This document shows, piece by piece, positions 46,353 through 56,988 of a DNA stretch of 64,000 nt. The translations under genes were made by a program, and so were the position numbers. Under the pieces are notes generated by a model. The model had not been told where the DNA came from and ran no database searches. It saw nothing but the letters and a program-made list of their open reading frames with translations. Positions within the stretch are counted from its first letter, which is position 1, and every line of letters starts with the position of its first letter. This stretch comes from Bernardetia sp. (GTDB lineage Bacteria; Bacteroidota; Bacteroidia; Cytophagales; Bernardetiaceae). Location: the NCBI GenBank assembly GCA_020630575.1, contig JAHDBD010000017.1:41381-105380 (forward strand). Direction: 5' to 3'.

Positions 46353-47786
46353 ATGAAATTTACTGATTTTTCTGATACTATTATTGCTCTTTCTACACCT
46401 GCTGGGCGTGGTGCAATTGCGCTTGTTCGTCTTTCAGGGCAGGATGCTATTTTGCATACACAGACATTTTTTAAGGGTAAAAATTTATTAGAACAAAAAA
46501 CGCATACTGTTCATTTTGGAACAATTAGAAATCCTGAAAATGAAATTTTAGATGAGGTAGTAGTAACTATTTTTAAAGAACCCAATTCATTTACAAAAGA
46601 AAATGTAGTCGAAATTTCTTGTCATGGTTCTCCTTTTATTGTCAAACGAATTGTTCAGAATTTTTTGGATAATTCGCCTGTTCGTTATGCAAAAGCAGGA
46701 GAGTTTACACAAAGAGCTTTTTTGAATGGTCGTTTTGATTTGGCACAGGCTGAAGCTGTTGCTGATTTGATTGCAGCCGATTCAGCAGCATCACATAAAG
46801 TAGCTATTTCTCAACTTCGTGGTGGTTTTTCTTCTCAAATAAAAGAACTTCGCCAACAACTTCTTGATTTTGTTTCTTTGATAGAATTAGAATTAGATTT
46901 TGGAGAAGAAGATGTAGAGTTTGCTGAGCGTGAAAAATTGACAGCCTTAGTAAAAACAATTCAAAAGGTTATAGAACAGCTTTTAAGTTCCTTTGAGCTT
47001 GGAAATGCTATCAAAAATGGAGTTCCGACTGTAATAGCAGGAAAACCAAATGCAGGAAAATCTACACTTTTGAATGCTCTCTTGAATGAAGAAAAAGCTA
47101 TTGTTTCAGAAATTGCAGGAACAACACGAGATTTTATAGAAGATGAAATAAGTATTGAAGGAATTGCTTTTCGTTTTATCGATACAGCAGGTTTGCGCTA
47201 CACAGACGATAAAGTAGAATCAATTGGAGTAGAGCGAGCAAGAAAAAAAATGAGTGAGGCATCGTTAATTTTGTATGTCATTGATTTGTCTGAATTGTTT
47301 AATGGAAATATTACAAAAGAAGAGTTTTTTACAGAAATAAAGGAAATTGAAGAGCTGAATATCAATACACTTTTTGTTTTGAATAAGGCTGATTTTTGGT
47401 CTAAAATTGAAGAAGAAAACAACTTTGATTGGTACAATGAACTCAAGGAATGGATAGAAAAATCAGCTACCATTTTTACACAAGCCAACAATACAACAGA
47501 CAAAGAAGATATTGAAAAGCTAAAAACAAAAATTTTGGAAGTCATTCAAGCTGATAGTTTCCATGCAGGCGATACGCTCGTTACCAATACACGCCATTAT
47601 GAAAGCCTGAAAGGAGCAAGTCTTGCACTAGACGACGTTTTGAATGCTCTAGAAATGGGTTTTTCAGGCGATTTGCTTTCTTTAGATTTGCGAACAGCTT
47701 TAGAACATCTAGGAGCAATTACTGGCGAAGTTTCAAACGACGAGATTTTAGGAAATATATTTGGTAAGTTTTGTATAGGAAAGTAA
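46353..47786 (+). CDS. mnmE: tRNA modification GTPase MnmE
   Basis: MnmE, with MnmG, adds the carboxymethylaminomethyl group to U34 of several tRNAs. The 477-residue protein has the N-terminal folate-binding domain (DTIIALSTPAGRGAIALVRL), a helical part with LELDFGEEDVEF, the Ras-like G domain with GKPNAGKST near 230, the AGTTRDFIEDE switch and FIDTAGLR, and the C-terminal DEILGNIFGKFCIGK, in which the last-residue cysteine is at position 474. No gap or oddity is visible. It is a single gene, followed by a hairpin that also serves the convergent gene. Confidence 0.98.
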   Translation: MKFTDFSDTIIALSTPAGRGAIALVRLSGQDAILHTQTFFKGKNLLEQKTHTVHFGTIRNPENEILDEVVVTIFKEPNSFTKENVVEISCHGSPFIVKRIVQNFLDNSPVRYAKAGEFTQRAFLNGRFDLAQAEAVADLIAADSAASHKVAISQLRGGFSSQIKELRQQLLDFVSLIELELDFGEEDVEFAEREKLTALVKTIQKVIEQLLSSFELGNAIKNGVPTVIAGKPNAGKSTLLNALLNEEKAIVSEIAGTTRDFIEDEISIEGIAFRFIDTAGLRYTDDKVESIGVERARKKMSEASLILYVIDLSELFNGNITKEEFFTEIKEIEELNINTLFVLNKADFWSKIEEENNFDWYNELKEWIEKSATIFTQANNTTDKEDIEKLKTKILEVIQADSFHAGDTLVTNTRHYESLKGASLALDDVLNALEMGFSGDLLSLDLRTALEHLGAITGEVSNDEILGNIFGKFCIGK

Positions 47787-47793
47787 GACCACA

Positions 47794-47836
47794 AAAAAGC
47801 GATTTGAGAAAATTATAAATTCTCAAATCGCTTTTT
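47794..47836. terminator. Bidirectional terminator after mnmE
   Basis: AAAAGCGATTTGAGAA pairs with TTCTCAAATCGCTTTT with a nine-base loop, A-run and T-run on either side. Confidence 0.9.
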
Positions 47837-47862
47837 AGAATCTAGAACATGATTAGCAAATT

Positions 47863-48897
47863 CTATTCAATAAGAAACTTTCCATAAAGAGGGAAATGGT
47901 CAGAATCAAAACTTTCTAATCGTTCAAACTCTACGACTGAAATTTTTTCAGTAACATAAAAATGATCTAAAGGCCATCTCAAAAAATAAGAAGTTGCATC
48001 AAAGGTATTATATAACCCTCTACCGATTCTGACATCTTTCAATTTTGTATTATCTTCTCCAAACAAACGTTCTGTTCTGTCCCAAGCTACATCATTAAAG
48101 TCTCCTCCTACGAGCGAGGGATATTCATCTTTATCTACAAAATCAGCAACTCTAAGTAATCCCATTTCTTTCTTTTGGTCTTCTCCTGTTATTTTTCCGA
48201 CGTTATCAGGGTATTTATCACTAGGAACAGGAGCTACTGGATGTACTCCATAAAACTTGAAAGTCTTTCCAGAAGGCAAAGTTACTAACGTATGAAAAGA
48301 AGGAACTTTAGAAAGGTTCAAGTGCTTTGATTCAGATTCTTTTAATGGAAACTTTGAATAGAGAGCCATTCCATAAGCATTATCATAGGGTTCTATCATC
48401 GTATGAGGATATTCTTCCTTCAAATCCTTTAGCTCGCCAACCCACCAATCATCTACTTCCATAGCCAATATCATATCTGGATCAGATTTTTCTATTACTT
48501 CCAAAAATTTAGCAGAGTTTTTATTATCAATAAGGACATTTCCTAATAATATAGATACAGTATTTTTCTCATTAGCTTCCGAGGCTTCAACAGTCGGAAC
48601 TTCCTCAGGCCACAATAAATAAGGAGCCATAACACTAAGCTGAATAAGAACGGCAGAGATAAGTCCTGTAAGCAAAAGAATTGCAGGTCTGTTCCAGCGA
48701 AGTTTTATAATAACGAAATAGACAAGTATAATAATAGATAAAATAAACTGTATCATTCTAGGAAAATCTAAAACTTTCAGATACCATCTTGGAATATCAT
48801 AGATTAAAGATAGAACGCTAGAAATAATGATGAGTACGCTAAGTACAATAGCTACGTAAAATGCTCCTTTTCGGAGGTTGCTGTATGTTTTGTTCAT
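47863..48897 (-). CDS. Membrane-anchored endonuclease/exonuclease/phosphatase protein
   Basis: A 344-residue protein. Three membrane helices fill about residues 1-110 (AFYVAIVLSVLIIISSVLSL; FILSIIILVYFVIIKL; ILLLTGLISAVLIQLSVMAP). The C-terminal 230 residues form an EEP-fold catalytic domain with the metal glutamate in ILAMEVDDWW, a central GVHPVAP histidine, and GGDFNDVAW and SDHFPLYGKF at the end. Family members hydrolyse phosphodiester bonds in DNA, RNA or lipids; the catalytic domain here probably faces the periplasm, as in other proteins of this layout. Its substrate is unknown. It converges on mnmE. Confidence 0.85.
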   Translation of the reverse strand: MNKTYSNLRKGAFYVAIVLSVLIIISSVLSLIYDIPRWYLKVLDFPRMIQFILSIIILVYFVIIKLRWNRPAILLLTGLISAVLIQLSVMAPYLLWPEEVPTVEASEANEKNTVSILLGNVLIDNKNSAKFLEVIEKSDPDMILAMEVDDWWVGELKDLKEEYPHTMIEPYDNAYGMALYSKFPLKESESKHLNLSKVPSFHTLVTLPSGKTFKFYGVHPVAPVPSDKYPDNVGKITGEDQKKEMGLLRVADFVDKDEYPSLVGGDFNDVAWDRTERLFGEDNTKLKDVRIGRGLYNTFDATSYFLRWPLDHFYVTEKISVVEFERLESFDSDHFPLYGKFLIE

Positions 48898-49221
48898 ATT
48901 TTCTGTAAAGAAGATTAAAAAATGAAGGCAAAGTGGGAGGAAGCCAAGTATCTCTAAAAAAACTTTTCACAAGAATAGTGAATAGATAAAAAGTAATTTA
49001 GATTCTGAAGTTTGCCCTATAAAGTCATAAAACACATACACTACCTATAATGTTATGAATTTTATTTTTTACAAAATTATTTATGGAATAGAGAGAGCTA
49101 TTTCATCTATCTAATAGAAAACCCAAAAAGGATAAAATTGTATTTACCATTTTATTTAATATTATTGTTTTTATTTTAATAGAGCTTTTGTTAAAATCAT
49201 TAATCAAACTACTACTTTCTT
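48898..49221. other. Gene-free region before the MuiA pair
   Basis: I see no gene or convincing hairpin in this stretch. It must contain the promoters of the divergent phosphodiesterase and MuiA-like genes. AT-rich tracts dominate its second half. Confidence 0.45.
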
Positions 49222-50928
49222 ATGAAAAACTCTAAATTTTGTCTATCCCTCATTCTAGTTGCATCAATTTATTTTCTCAGTTTACAAACAAATTTTGTAT
49301 TCTCTCAAAACCTAAATTCTCAACCTGTAACCAGCAAAATTGAAGCTGTAACTGCATTTAGAAGCAGAGCGCAAATTACACGCTTGGCAAAAGCAAATCT
49401 AAAAGCAGGAAAAAACGAAATTATTTTTACAGGACTTTCCCCCAAACTTATCGAAAGTAGTTTTCAGCTTTCAGCTAATTCTAGTCAAGTAACTATTTTT
49501 TCGGTTCAGCCAACTATAACGAGTCGTAGAAATCCACAGGCGTGGAAAATTTCTGAAAAAATTAGAGATTCACTCCAAAATGCAAGAACAACACAAAAAG
49601 AACTTTCTGATAACTTACAAATTTTACAAAATGAAGAAAAGTTATTAGTAAGCAATCAAAAAATCAGTAGCCAAACACGTCCACTTACTCCTACTGAACT
49701 AGCTGCAATGGCAGATTTTGTTAGAAAAAGAATTTCGCAAGTTCGAAAAGAAATCAGAGAAACAAATCAAGAGCAGGCTGAAAATAATCTACTTATAAGC
49801 CGTCTGCAAAATGATTTGTCTCGCATGCTAAATCAAAGTACCAATTCTAGTTTTGATTTGTCAGTTGATATTCCTTCAGGAGAAGTAATTGTGAGTTTGG
49901 AAGCTAAATCTGCTGTAAGTGTAGAGTTTATGTTACAATATTTAGTTACACATGTTTCTTGGAATCCAATTTATGATTTGAGAGCAAAAGAGGTAGGCGA
50001 ACCAATGGAAATTTCGTATAGAGCGCATGTAAGCCAGACTACAGGAATTGATTGGAAAGATATAAACTTGACTTTATCAACAGCCGACCCAACCCAAAGC
50101 ACACAAACTCCTGAATTTTATGCCCAACATTTGAAAATTTATCAGCCTGTTGTAGTTACTGGATATGCTAGTGGTGCTTCTCAATCCTCTCGTAAACGAA
50201 AAGAATACAAATCAGCAGATGCAGCTTGGGGAGATGGAGATTATGAGGATATAGAAGTAGAAGAATCTGCATCTATTGCAGATTATACTACAGTCAAAGA
50301 AACAGCTTTAGCTTCCGAATTTGAAATTAGTTTGCCTTATACCATTCTTTCTGATGGAAGAAAACAACTTGTAGAAGTTTCGAAAATGGAAGTAGCAACC
50401 GATTATCAATATACCGTTTTTGCAGGTAAAAATAAAGAGGGATTCTTGATGGCAAACCTTTCAGACTGGCAGCAATATCAACTCGTTTCAGGCGATGTAA
50501 ATATTTATTTTGAAAACAAATTTGTAGGCAAAACTTATTTGGATACGCAAAATTCAGGCGATACTTTAGCTGTTTCGTTAGGAAAAGATAGCCGTATTGT
50601 AGCTGAAAGAATTACACTCAAAGATAAAAATAAGAGAAAATTCATAGGCTCAAATGTAAGAGAATCTAAAGCCTTTGAAATTATTGTAAAAAATAATTTG
50701 AGTCGCAAAGTAAATGTAAAAATCATTGACCAAATTCCTCTTTCTATGGATAGTAGAATTGAAGTAGAAACCGAAAATCTAAGTGGTGGAGAGCTAATTA
50801 CTACAACTGGAAAAGTAATTTGGAATACTGAAATTCCTCCTTCTGATTCTAAGAAATTCAAATTAGAATATACTATCAAATATCCAAAAGGAAAACAATT
50901 GGATACAAATTTTGTGGAAACAAACTAG
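49222..50928 (+). CDS. MuiA-like DUF4139/DUF4140 protein, copy 1
   Basis: A 568-residue exported protein of the mucoidy inhibitor A type. Signal peptide about 1-28 (ending VFSQ). Residues about 40-140 form the DUF4140 part (VTAFRSRAQITRLAKANLKA), then a coiled coil at 140-200, then DUF4139 from about 210 to the end (WNPIYDLRAKEV, ISYRAHVSQTTGIDWKDINL, LPYTILSDGRKQLVEVSKME). The function of the family is unknown, though overexpression in enteric bacteria affects capsule. The variable region at about 310-350 is K/D/E-rich (RKRKEYKSADAAWGDGDYED). It is the first of two tandem paralogues. Confidence 0.88.
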   Translation: MKNSKFCLSLILVASIYFLSLQTNFVFSQNLNSQPVTSKIEAVTAFRSRAQITRLAKANLKAGKNEIIFTGLSPKLIESSFQLSANSSQVTIFSVQPTITSRRNPQAWKISEKIRDSLQNARTTQKELSDNLQILQNEEKLLVSNQKISSQTRPLTPTELAAMADFVRKRISQVRKEIRETNQEQAENNLLISRLQNDLSRMLNQSTNSSFDLSVDIPSGEVIVSLEAKSAVSVEFMLQYLVTHVSWNPIYDLRAKEVGEPMEISYRAHVSQTTGIDWKDINLTLSTADPTQSTQTPEFYAQHLKIYQPVVVTGYASGASQSSRKRKEYKSADAAWGDGDYEDIEVEESASIADYTTVKETALASEFEISLPYTILSDGRKQLVEVSKMEVATDYQYTVFAGKNKEGFLMANLSDWQQYQLVSGDVNIYFENKFVGKTYLDTQNSGDTLAVSLGKDSRIVAERITLKDKNKRKFIGSNVRESKAFEIIVKNNLSRKVNVKIIDQIPLSMDSRIEVETENLSGGELITTTGKVIWNTEIPPSDSKKFKLEYTIKYPKGKQLDTNFVETN

Positions 50929-50979
50929 AATATAATTCATTATGTATCTCATTCATTAGAATGATAAATAGTAAATTTA

Positions 50980-51014
50980 AAAGCATACACTTCGAAAAAT
51001 TGTATGCTTTTTTT
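50980..51014 (+). terminator. Terminator between MuiA-like copies
   Basis: AAAGCATACA pairs with TGTATGCTTT across an 11-base loop and is followed by T-run. The two paralogues are therefore likely to be separate transcripts. Confidence 0.8.
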
Positions 51015-51134
51015 GTAAAGAATTAAACGTTCACTTTTCAATTAACCAAAAAAACATACAATAAAACAGGATATTTGAGGTTACTTCATTAAATTTTTAT
51101 AAAAACTACTTATTCATTCTCTAAAAATAGAATT

Positions 51135-52859
51135 ATGAAAAACCACAACTTACTTTTAGTATCACTATCAATTCTTTGCTATTTCTTTTTTTTACAGCAT
51201 AACTTTACTTTTTCTCAAAGCATAAATTCCCAATCTGTAACTAGTAAAATTGAATCTGTAACCGTTTTTAGAACAAGAGCGCAAATTACACGACTAGCAA
51301 AAGCAAACTTAAAAGAAGGAAAAAACGAAATTATCTTTACAGGACTTTCTCCTAAACTCATCGAAAATAGTTTTCAGCTTTTGGCAAATTCTAATCAAGT
51401 AACTATTTTTTCTGTTCAACCAACCATAACAAGCCGAAGAAATCCGAAAGCGTGGGCAATTTCTCAAAAAGTAAGAGATTCATTAAAAGAAGCTCGTTTA
51501 GTAAAAAAAGAACTTTCTGATGATTTGCAAATCTTACAAAACGAGGAAGTTTTATTAATTGATAATCAAAAAATCAATAGTCAAACACGCCCACTTACGC
51601 CTACTGAACTTGCAGAAATGGCAGATTTTATACGAAAAAGAATTTCGACAGTTCGCAAAGAAATCAGAGAGAATAATCAAATACAAGCCGAAAATAATTT
51701 GCTTATTAATCGTTTGCAAAATGATTTGTCTCGTATGCTCAACAAAAGCACAAACTCTAGTTTTGATTTGTCAGTTGATATTCCTTCTGGAGAAGTGATT
51801 GTGAGTTTGGAAGCAAAGTCTGCTGTACCTGTAGAATTTATGATGCAATATTTAGTTCGTAATGTTTCTTGGAATCCTATTTATGATTTGAGAGCAAAAG
51901 AAGTAGGTGAACCAATGGAAATTTCATATAGAGCGCACGTAAGCCAAACCACAGGAATAGACTGGAAAGATGTAAAATTGACTTTGTCAACAGCCGACCC
52001 AACTCAAAGCACCGAAACACCTGAGTTTTATGCACAACATTTGAAAATTTTTGTTCCACAAGAAGTATATAATGAAGAGGTGCAACTAACAGAAGAAGAA
52101 ATTGCAATGGGATTTACTAGTGATGATTTAGGTGGTTTTGGAGGAGGAGGAGATGACTGGGGAAGTGGTGGCGATTGGGGAGGAGAAGAAGATAAATCAG
52201 AATCGATTGCTGATTATACCAAAACAAAAGAAACAGCCTTAGCTGCCGAATTCGAAATTAATTTACCTTATACCATTCTTTCTGATGGAAGAAAACAGTT
52301 AGTAGAAGTGTCGAAAATGGAAGTAGAAACGGATTATCAATACACCGTTTTTGCAGGAAAAAATAAAGAAGGTTTTTTGATGGCAAATCTTTCTGATTGG
52401 CAGCAATATCAACTCGTCTCTGGCGATGTAAATATTTATTTTGAGAATAAATTTGTAGGAAAAACCTATTTGGATACGCAAAATTCGGGTGATACTTTAG
52501 CCGTTTCATTAGGAAAAGACAGTCGAATTATAGCCGAAAGAATTACATTAAAAGATAAAAACAAACGTAAATTTATAGGCTCAAATGTAAGAGAATCAAA
52601 AGTTTTTGAAATTGTAGTGAAAAATAATTTGAGTCGCAAAGTAAATGTGAAAGTCATTGACCAAATTCCTCTTTCTATGGATAGTAGAATTGAAGTAGAA
52701 ACCGAAAATCTAAGTGGTGGAGAGCTAATTACTACAACTGGAAAAGTAATTTGGAATACTGAAATTCCTCCTTCTGATTCTAAGAAATTCAAATTAGAAT
52801 ATACTATCAAATATCCAAAAGGAAAACAATTGGATACTAATTATGTGGAAACGAATTAA
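51135..52859 (+). CDS. MuiA-like DUF4139/DUF4140 protein, copy 2
   Basis: A 574-residue paralogue of copy 1 with the same signal peptide, DUF4140, coiled coil and DUF4139 layout. The two proteins are very alike except for the signal peptide and the middle linker near residues 315-360, which here is Gly/Asp-rich (DDLGGFGGGGDDWGSGGDWG). At the DNA level, 184 bases near the 3' end (52654-52837) are identical to copy 1 (50723-50906), while the rest has many silent differences, so the pair has undergone recent gene conversion or partial homogenisation. The copies probably differ in partner or timing. Confidence 0.88.
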   Translation: MKNHNLLLVSLSILCYFFFLQHNFTFSQSINSQSVTSKIESVTVFRTRAQITRLAKANLKEGKNEIIFTGLSPKLIENSFQLLANSNQVTIFSVQPTITSRRNPKAWAISQKVRDSLKEARLVKKELSDDLQILQNEEVLLIDNQKINSQTRPLTPTELAEMADFIRKRISTVRKEIRENNQIQAENNLLINRLQNDLSRMLNKSTNSSFDLSVDIPSGEVIVSLEAKSAVPVEFMMQYLVRNVSWNPIYDLRAKEVGEPMEISYRAHVSQTTGIDWKDVKLTLSTADPTQSTETPEFYAQHLKIFVPQEVYNEEVQLTEEEIAMGFTSDDLGGFGGGGDDWGSGGDWGGEEDKSESIADYTKTKETALAAEFEINLPYTILSDGRKQLVEVSKMEVETDYQYTVFAGKNKEGFLMANLSDWQQYQLVSGDVNIYFENKFVGKTYLDTQNSGDTLAVSLGKDSRIIAERITLKDKNKRKFIGSNVRESKVFEIVVKNNLSRKVNVKVIDQIPLSMDSRIEVETENLSGGELITTTGKVIWNTEIPPSDSKKFKLEYTIKYPKGKQLDTNYVETN

Positions 52860-52941
52860 GGTATTCTATAATTATAATTAGAAGTTCAATTTTCTAGAAG
52901 ATTACTCAAGGTCTAAAATCAGTATTTTTTATCAAAAACTT

Positions 52942-52971
52942 TTGAGATACGAATAATAAATACTACTTTTG
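52942..52971 (+). promoter_or_regulatory. Promoter for atpD-atpC
   Basis: TTG (52942-52944), a 19-base spacer and TACTTTTG (52964-52971) followed by C. This is an excellent match to the Bacteroidota pattern, 170 bases before atpD. The leader also holds two ATTACGAATTA-type repeat fragments (about 53066-53131). Confidence 0.8.
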
Positions 52972-53065
52972 CAGTTAAATTAAATACGCTTCTATATCTT
53001 TATAGTTAAGAAGCTATCAAGAAAAAACTAAAACGTTTAATTGATTTAATCATCATAACGAAATA

Positions 53066-53131
53066 AATTACGATTATAATTACTCGTAATCCATAATTAG
53101 CTTCGCTGAATATTCATTTCGTAATTTGTAA
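53066..53131. repeat. ATTACGAAT-type repeat in the atpD leader
   Basis: AATTACGATTATAATTACTC, then ATAATTAGCTTCGCTGAATA, then CATTTCGTAATTTG. Inverted ends (AATTACGA/TCGTAATT) are visible. AATTAGCTTCGCTG also occurs beside the repeat at 29012-29040, so this is the same dispersed family in a worn state. Confidence 0.5.
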
Positions 53132-53134
53132 TAA

Positions 53135-54643
<1,509 letters not shown>

Positions 54644-54649
54644 AAATAA

Positions 54650-54726
54650 AGTTAGAAGTTAGATTTTAGAAGGCAGAATTTTAAATAAACTTCCAAAATC
54701 TAACTTCTAAATTCTAAAATCTAAAT
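54650..54726. repeat. Inverted repeat in the atpD-atpC gap
   Basis: AGTTAGAAGTTAGATTTTAG and, inverted, AAAATCTAACTTCTAA form a long imperfect stem in the 95-base gap. It may trim or attenuate the transcript and so help set the beta to epsilon ratio; that is inference. Confidence 0.5.
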
Positions 54727-54738
54727 TAGTATAAAATT

Positions 54739-55008
54739 ATGTTTTTGGAAATTATTACTCCAGACGATAAAGTATTTTCAGGACAAGCAACAGGTGTTTT
54801 GGTTCCAGGTTCGGAAGCAAAAGGTTCTTTCGAAGTACTGGACAATCACGCTGCTCTTGTTAGTTCTTTGCAAGAAGGAAAGGTAAGAATACGTACCCAA
54901 GAAGGAAAAGAAGTTTTCTATACTATTAGTGGTGGCGTAATTGAAGTGCTTAATAACTACGTTATTATTTTGGCAGAGTCTAGTCAATTAGATCAATTTG
55001 CTAAGTAA
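54739..55008 (+). CDS. atpC: F1-ATPase epsilon subunit, short form
   Basis: The 89-residue protein is the N-terminal beta-sandwich of epsilon only: MFLEIITPDDKVFSGQATGV, GSFEVLDNHAALVSSLQEGK, GGVIEVLNNYVIILAES. The C-terminal two-helix inhibitory domain present in enterobacterial epsilon is missing, which is usual in Bacteroidota. It follows atpD with a 95-base gap containing an inverted repeat. A strong terminator comes after. Confidence 0.95.
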   Translation: MFLEIITPDDKVFSGQATGVLVPGSEAKGSFEVLDNHAALVSSLQEGKVRIRTQEGKEVFYTISGGVIEVLNNYVIILAESSQLDQFAK

Positions 55009-55034
55009 ATAATCTGTCGTTAAAATAAAATTCT

Positions 55035-55076
55035 AAAAAACCGTTTTATTCATTTTTTGAGTAAAACGGTTTTTTT
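55035..55076 (+). terminator. Terminator after atpC
   Basis: AAAAAACCGTTTTA pairs with TAAAACGGTTTTTT, 27 bases after the atpC stop. It lies between convergent transcripts and can serve both. Confidence 0.9.
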
Positions 55077-55114
55077 GTTGATAAAAATGATTGAAAATCT
55101 TGTAAAAATTCTTT

Positions 55115-55891
55115 TTAAAGAAAGAAAGATTTCACCTCATCAAAAAGCCGTTGCACCTGTAAATCTCCAAAACCATAAATAGATTCTCTTTTTGAAAATT
55201 CTCTAAAAACAGGCGCAAACTCTTCACTTTTGAGGTCTTTCATTATCTGAATGAGTGATGCTTTGGGTCTTCCTAACTTCTCTTCACTTGTTGGAAAGCG
55301 TTGAAGATGGGCATCTATGGCAGGAAGCATAAAAGCATAATTTTTTGATACTTCTTGGTCTAGTTCTTTAGCTGTCTGTAGTAATTTTTCGGTATCGTTA
55401 TTTTTGTAATTTTCCCAAAGCAGAGCAATTTTATGTAGCTCATTCTGACCAATAGACAAACGATTTTCATAAATAGAAATCAATTCAGATTCATCAAGAC
55501 TACCAAAACCGTACTGCGTATGTTCTTTCGGACGAACTAAAAAAATAGAATTTTGCTGACCATTTTTATTCAAAAGATGCACCACAAACCAAAAATTTAC
55601 TTGGCAAAACAAATCATCTTCAAACCATAGATTAATATCTACCTCACTAAGAATAGCCTGTATTTTCTCAAATTCAGAAACCGTTTTTTCAAAATAATCT
55701 TCTTTGCTATATCCTGCGTAATGGCTACTAATAAATGTAGCTCTCGTATCATAAAACTCCTCCAAACTTTCTCCTTCTACATTTCCATCTACCAAAGCCT
55801 CTCTAGCAACGATAATTTTGCCTTGAATAGTTTTTGGAAATTGCTCTTTTAAAGAATCTCCGTTTAGAATGTGGTAGTGTTGAGGTTGCAT
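55115..55891 (-). CDS. DUF1835 domain protein
   Basis: A 258-residue protein. The N-terminal half follows DUF1835: HILNGDSLKEQFPKTIQGKI then IVAREALVDGNVEG, with the NGD and E-G pattern of that family. A middle segment (LCQVNFWFVVHLLNK) and a C-terminal ~100-residue helical region follow (DAHLQRFPTSEEKLGRPKAS). The family's biochemical function is unknown; by memory some members sit near PLP or nucleotide-binding folds. It starts 19 bases after the stop of the methyltransferase gene on the same strand and is likely to be co-transcribed with it, although no functional link is established. Confidence 0.75.
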   Translation of the reverse strand: MQPQHYHILNGDSLKEQFPKTIQGKIIVAREALVDGNVEGESLEEFYDTRATFISSHYAGYSKEDYFEKTVSEFEKIQAILSEVDINLWFEDDLFCQVNFWFVVHLLNKNGQQNSIFLVRPKEHTQYGFGSLDESELISIYENRLSIGQNELHKIALLWENYKNNDTEKLLQTAKELDQEVSKNYAFMLPAIDAHLQRFPTSEEKLGRPKASLIQIMKDLKSEEFAPVFREFSKRESIYGFGDLQVQRLFDEVKSFFL

Positions 55892-55910
55892 TTTTTTCTA
55901 AACTATTTAT

Positions 55911-56888
55911 TTAAATCAATTTTTGATTAAGTTCTATATCTATTCGTTTTTGTGAAATATCAAAGTATTTTTTATCTTTCTCATAACCTATAAAGTTTCT
56001 TTCCTTTATTATTGCAGCTAAAGCTGTACTTCCACTTCCCATAAAAGGATCTAAAACTAACTGATCTTTAAAAGAAACTAAGCTTATTAAATGCGACATA
56101 AGCTCTATAGGTTTTATAGTTGGATGATAATTAAAAAGGTCTTTTTGTTTTCTTACTTTTGGAATCACAAAAAACTTATCATATCTGTCATTCATTTCTT
56201 CATACCTAAGAATATGTGAAGGAACACGTCCTATTGGATGTGGGTTATGACCTATTTTTTTTCCTCTTTCTTGTAAAGAATAAGGAATTCTACCCTCTTC
56301 AATATTCAAAACGCCTGTACCATATTTTATAACATTTTTTGCTATGTTAGACTCTGATATAGGTTTTTGTATTAAAATTATTGGTTCATATACAGGTTTT
56401 AAATTCGTTCCACTTCCAGCATATTTTTTTCCTAGTTCAGAAGTAGGTTTACGTCTATATTTTCTTTCTTTGACTTTATAAGAATCTGCACCATCTTTTA
56501 CATATCCTTGTGTATAATTATACTCTCCATCTATTTCGCTTTCTACTCCCAACTCTTTATCTATATCTAAAGCTATATTTCTAGTTTTAGGCATTCCATT
56601 TAGATTTGCCCAAAAAAGTATGTCTTTTAATATAAAACCAGAATCTTCCATATCTATCATAACTCTGTGCATTAACCTAGGGAATGAAAATACAACTCCA
56701 TAACCTCCAGGCTTCAAAACTCTCAAAGAATCTTCCCAAATTTGTTTTTCTGGAACATGTCCCTTATCCCATTCATGATTTTGAAAACCTAAACCATAAG
56801 GAGGATCTGTTACCAAAGCATCAATAGAATTATCTTCAATTTCTTTTAATCCGTAACAAGATTTATTATATAAAACAGGTTCTGACAT
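55911..56888 (-). CDS. Beta-class DNA methyltransferase
   Basis: A 325-residue methyltransferase acting on an amino group of A or C. The catalytic DPPY motif is at 28-31 (ALVTDPPYGLGF) and the AdoMet motif DPFMGSG at 280-286 (LVLDPFMGSGSTAL), with the order of the beta class. Between them are the W-x-x-x-L-R-V-L-K-P-G-G segment and a target-recognition part that includes GVLNIEEGRIPY and YHPTIKPIELM. The gene is divergent from a DUF262-HEPN pair with 100 bases between the start codons, and has DUF1835 after it. Together these suggest a restriction-type or other defence module; no classical restriction endonuclease is visible. Confidence 0.9.
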   Translation of the reverse strand: MSEPVLYNKSCYGLKEIEDNSIDALVTDPPYGLGFQNHEWDKGHVPEKQIWEDSLRVLKPGGYGVVFSFPRLMHRVMIDMEDSGFILKDILFWANLNGMPKTRNIALDIDKELGVESEIDGEYNYTQGYVKDGADSYKVKERKYRRKPTSELGKKYAGSGTNLKPVYEPIILIQKPISESNIAKNVIKYGTGVLNIEEGRIPYSLQERGKKIGHNPHPIGRVPSHILRYEEMNDRYDKFFVIPKVRKQKDLFNYHPTIKPIELMSHLISLVSFKDQLVLDPFMGSGSTALAAIIKERNFIGYEKDKKYFDISQKRIDIELNQKLI

Positions 56889-56988
56889 AGCTTAACTTTA
56901 TAAATTTTAAAAAAATGGATTTATATTGCAAATGTAGCAAATTTCTAAGTATATTAGCACTAAATTTAATAACAAACGCCCAAATATT

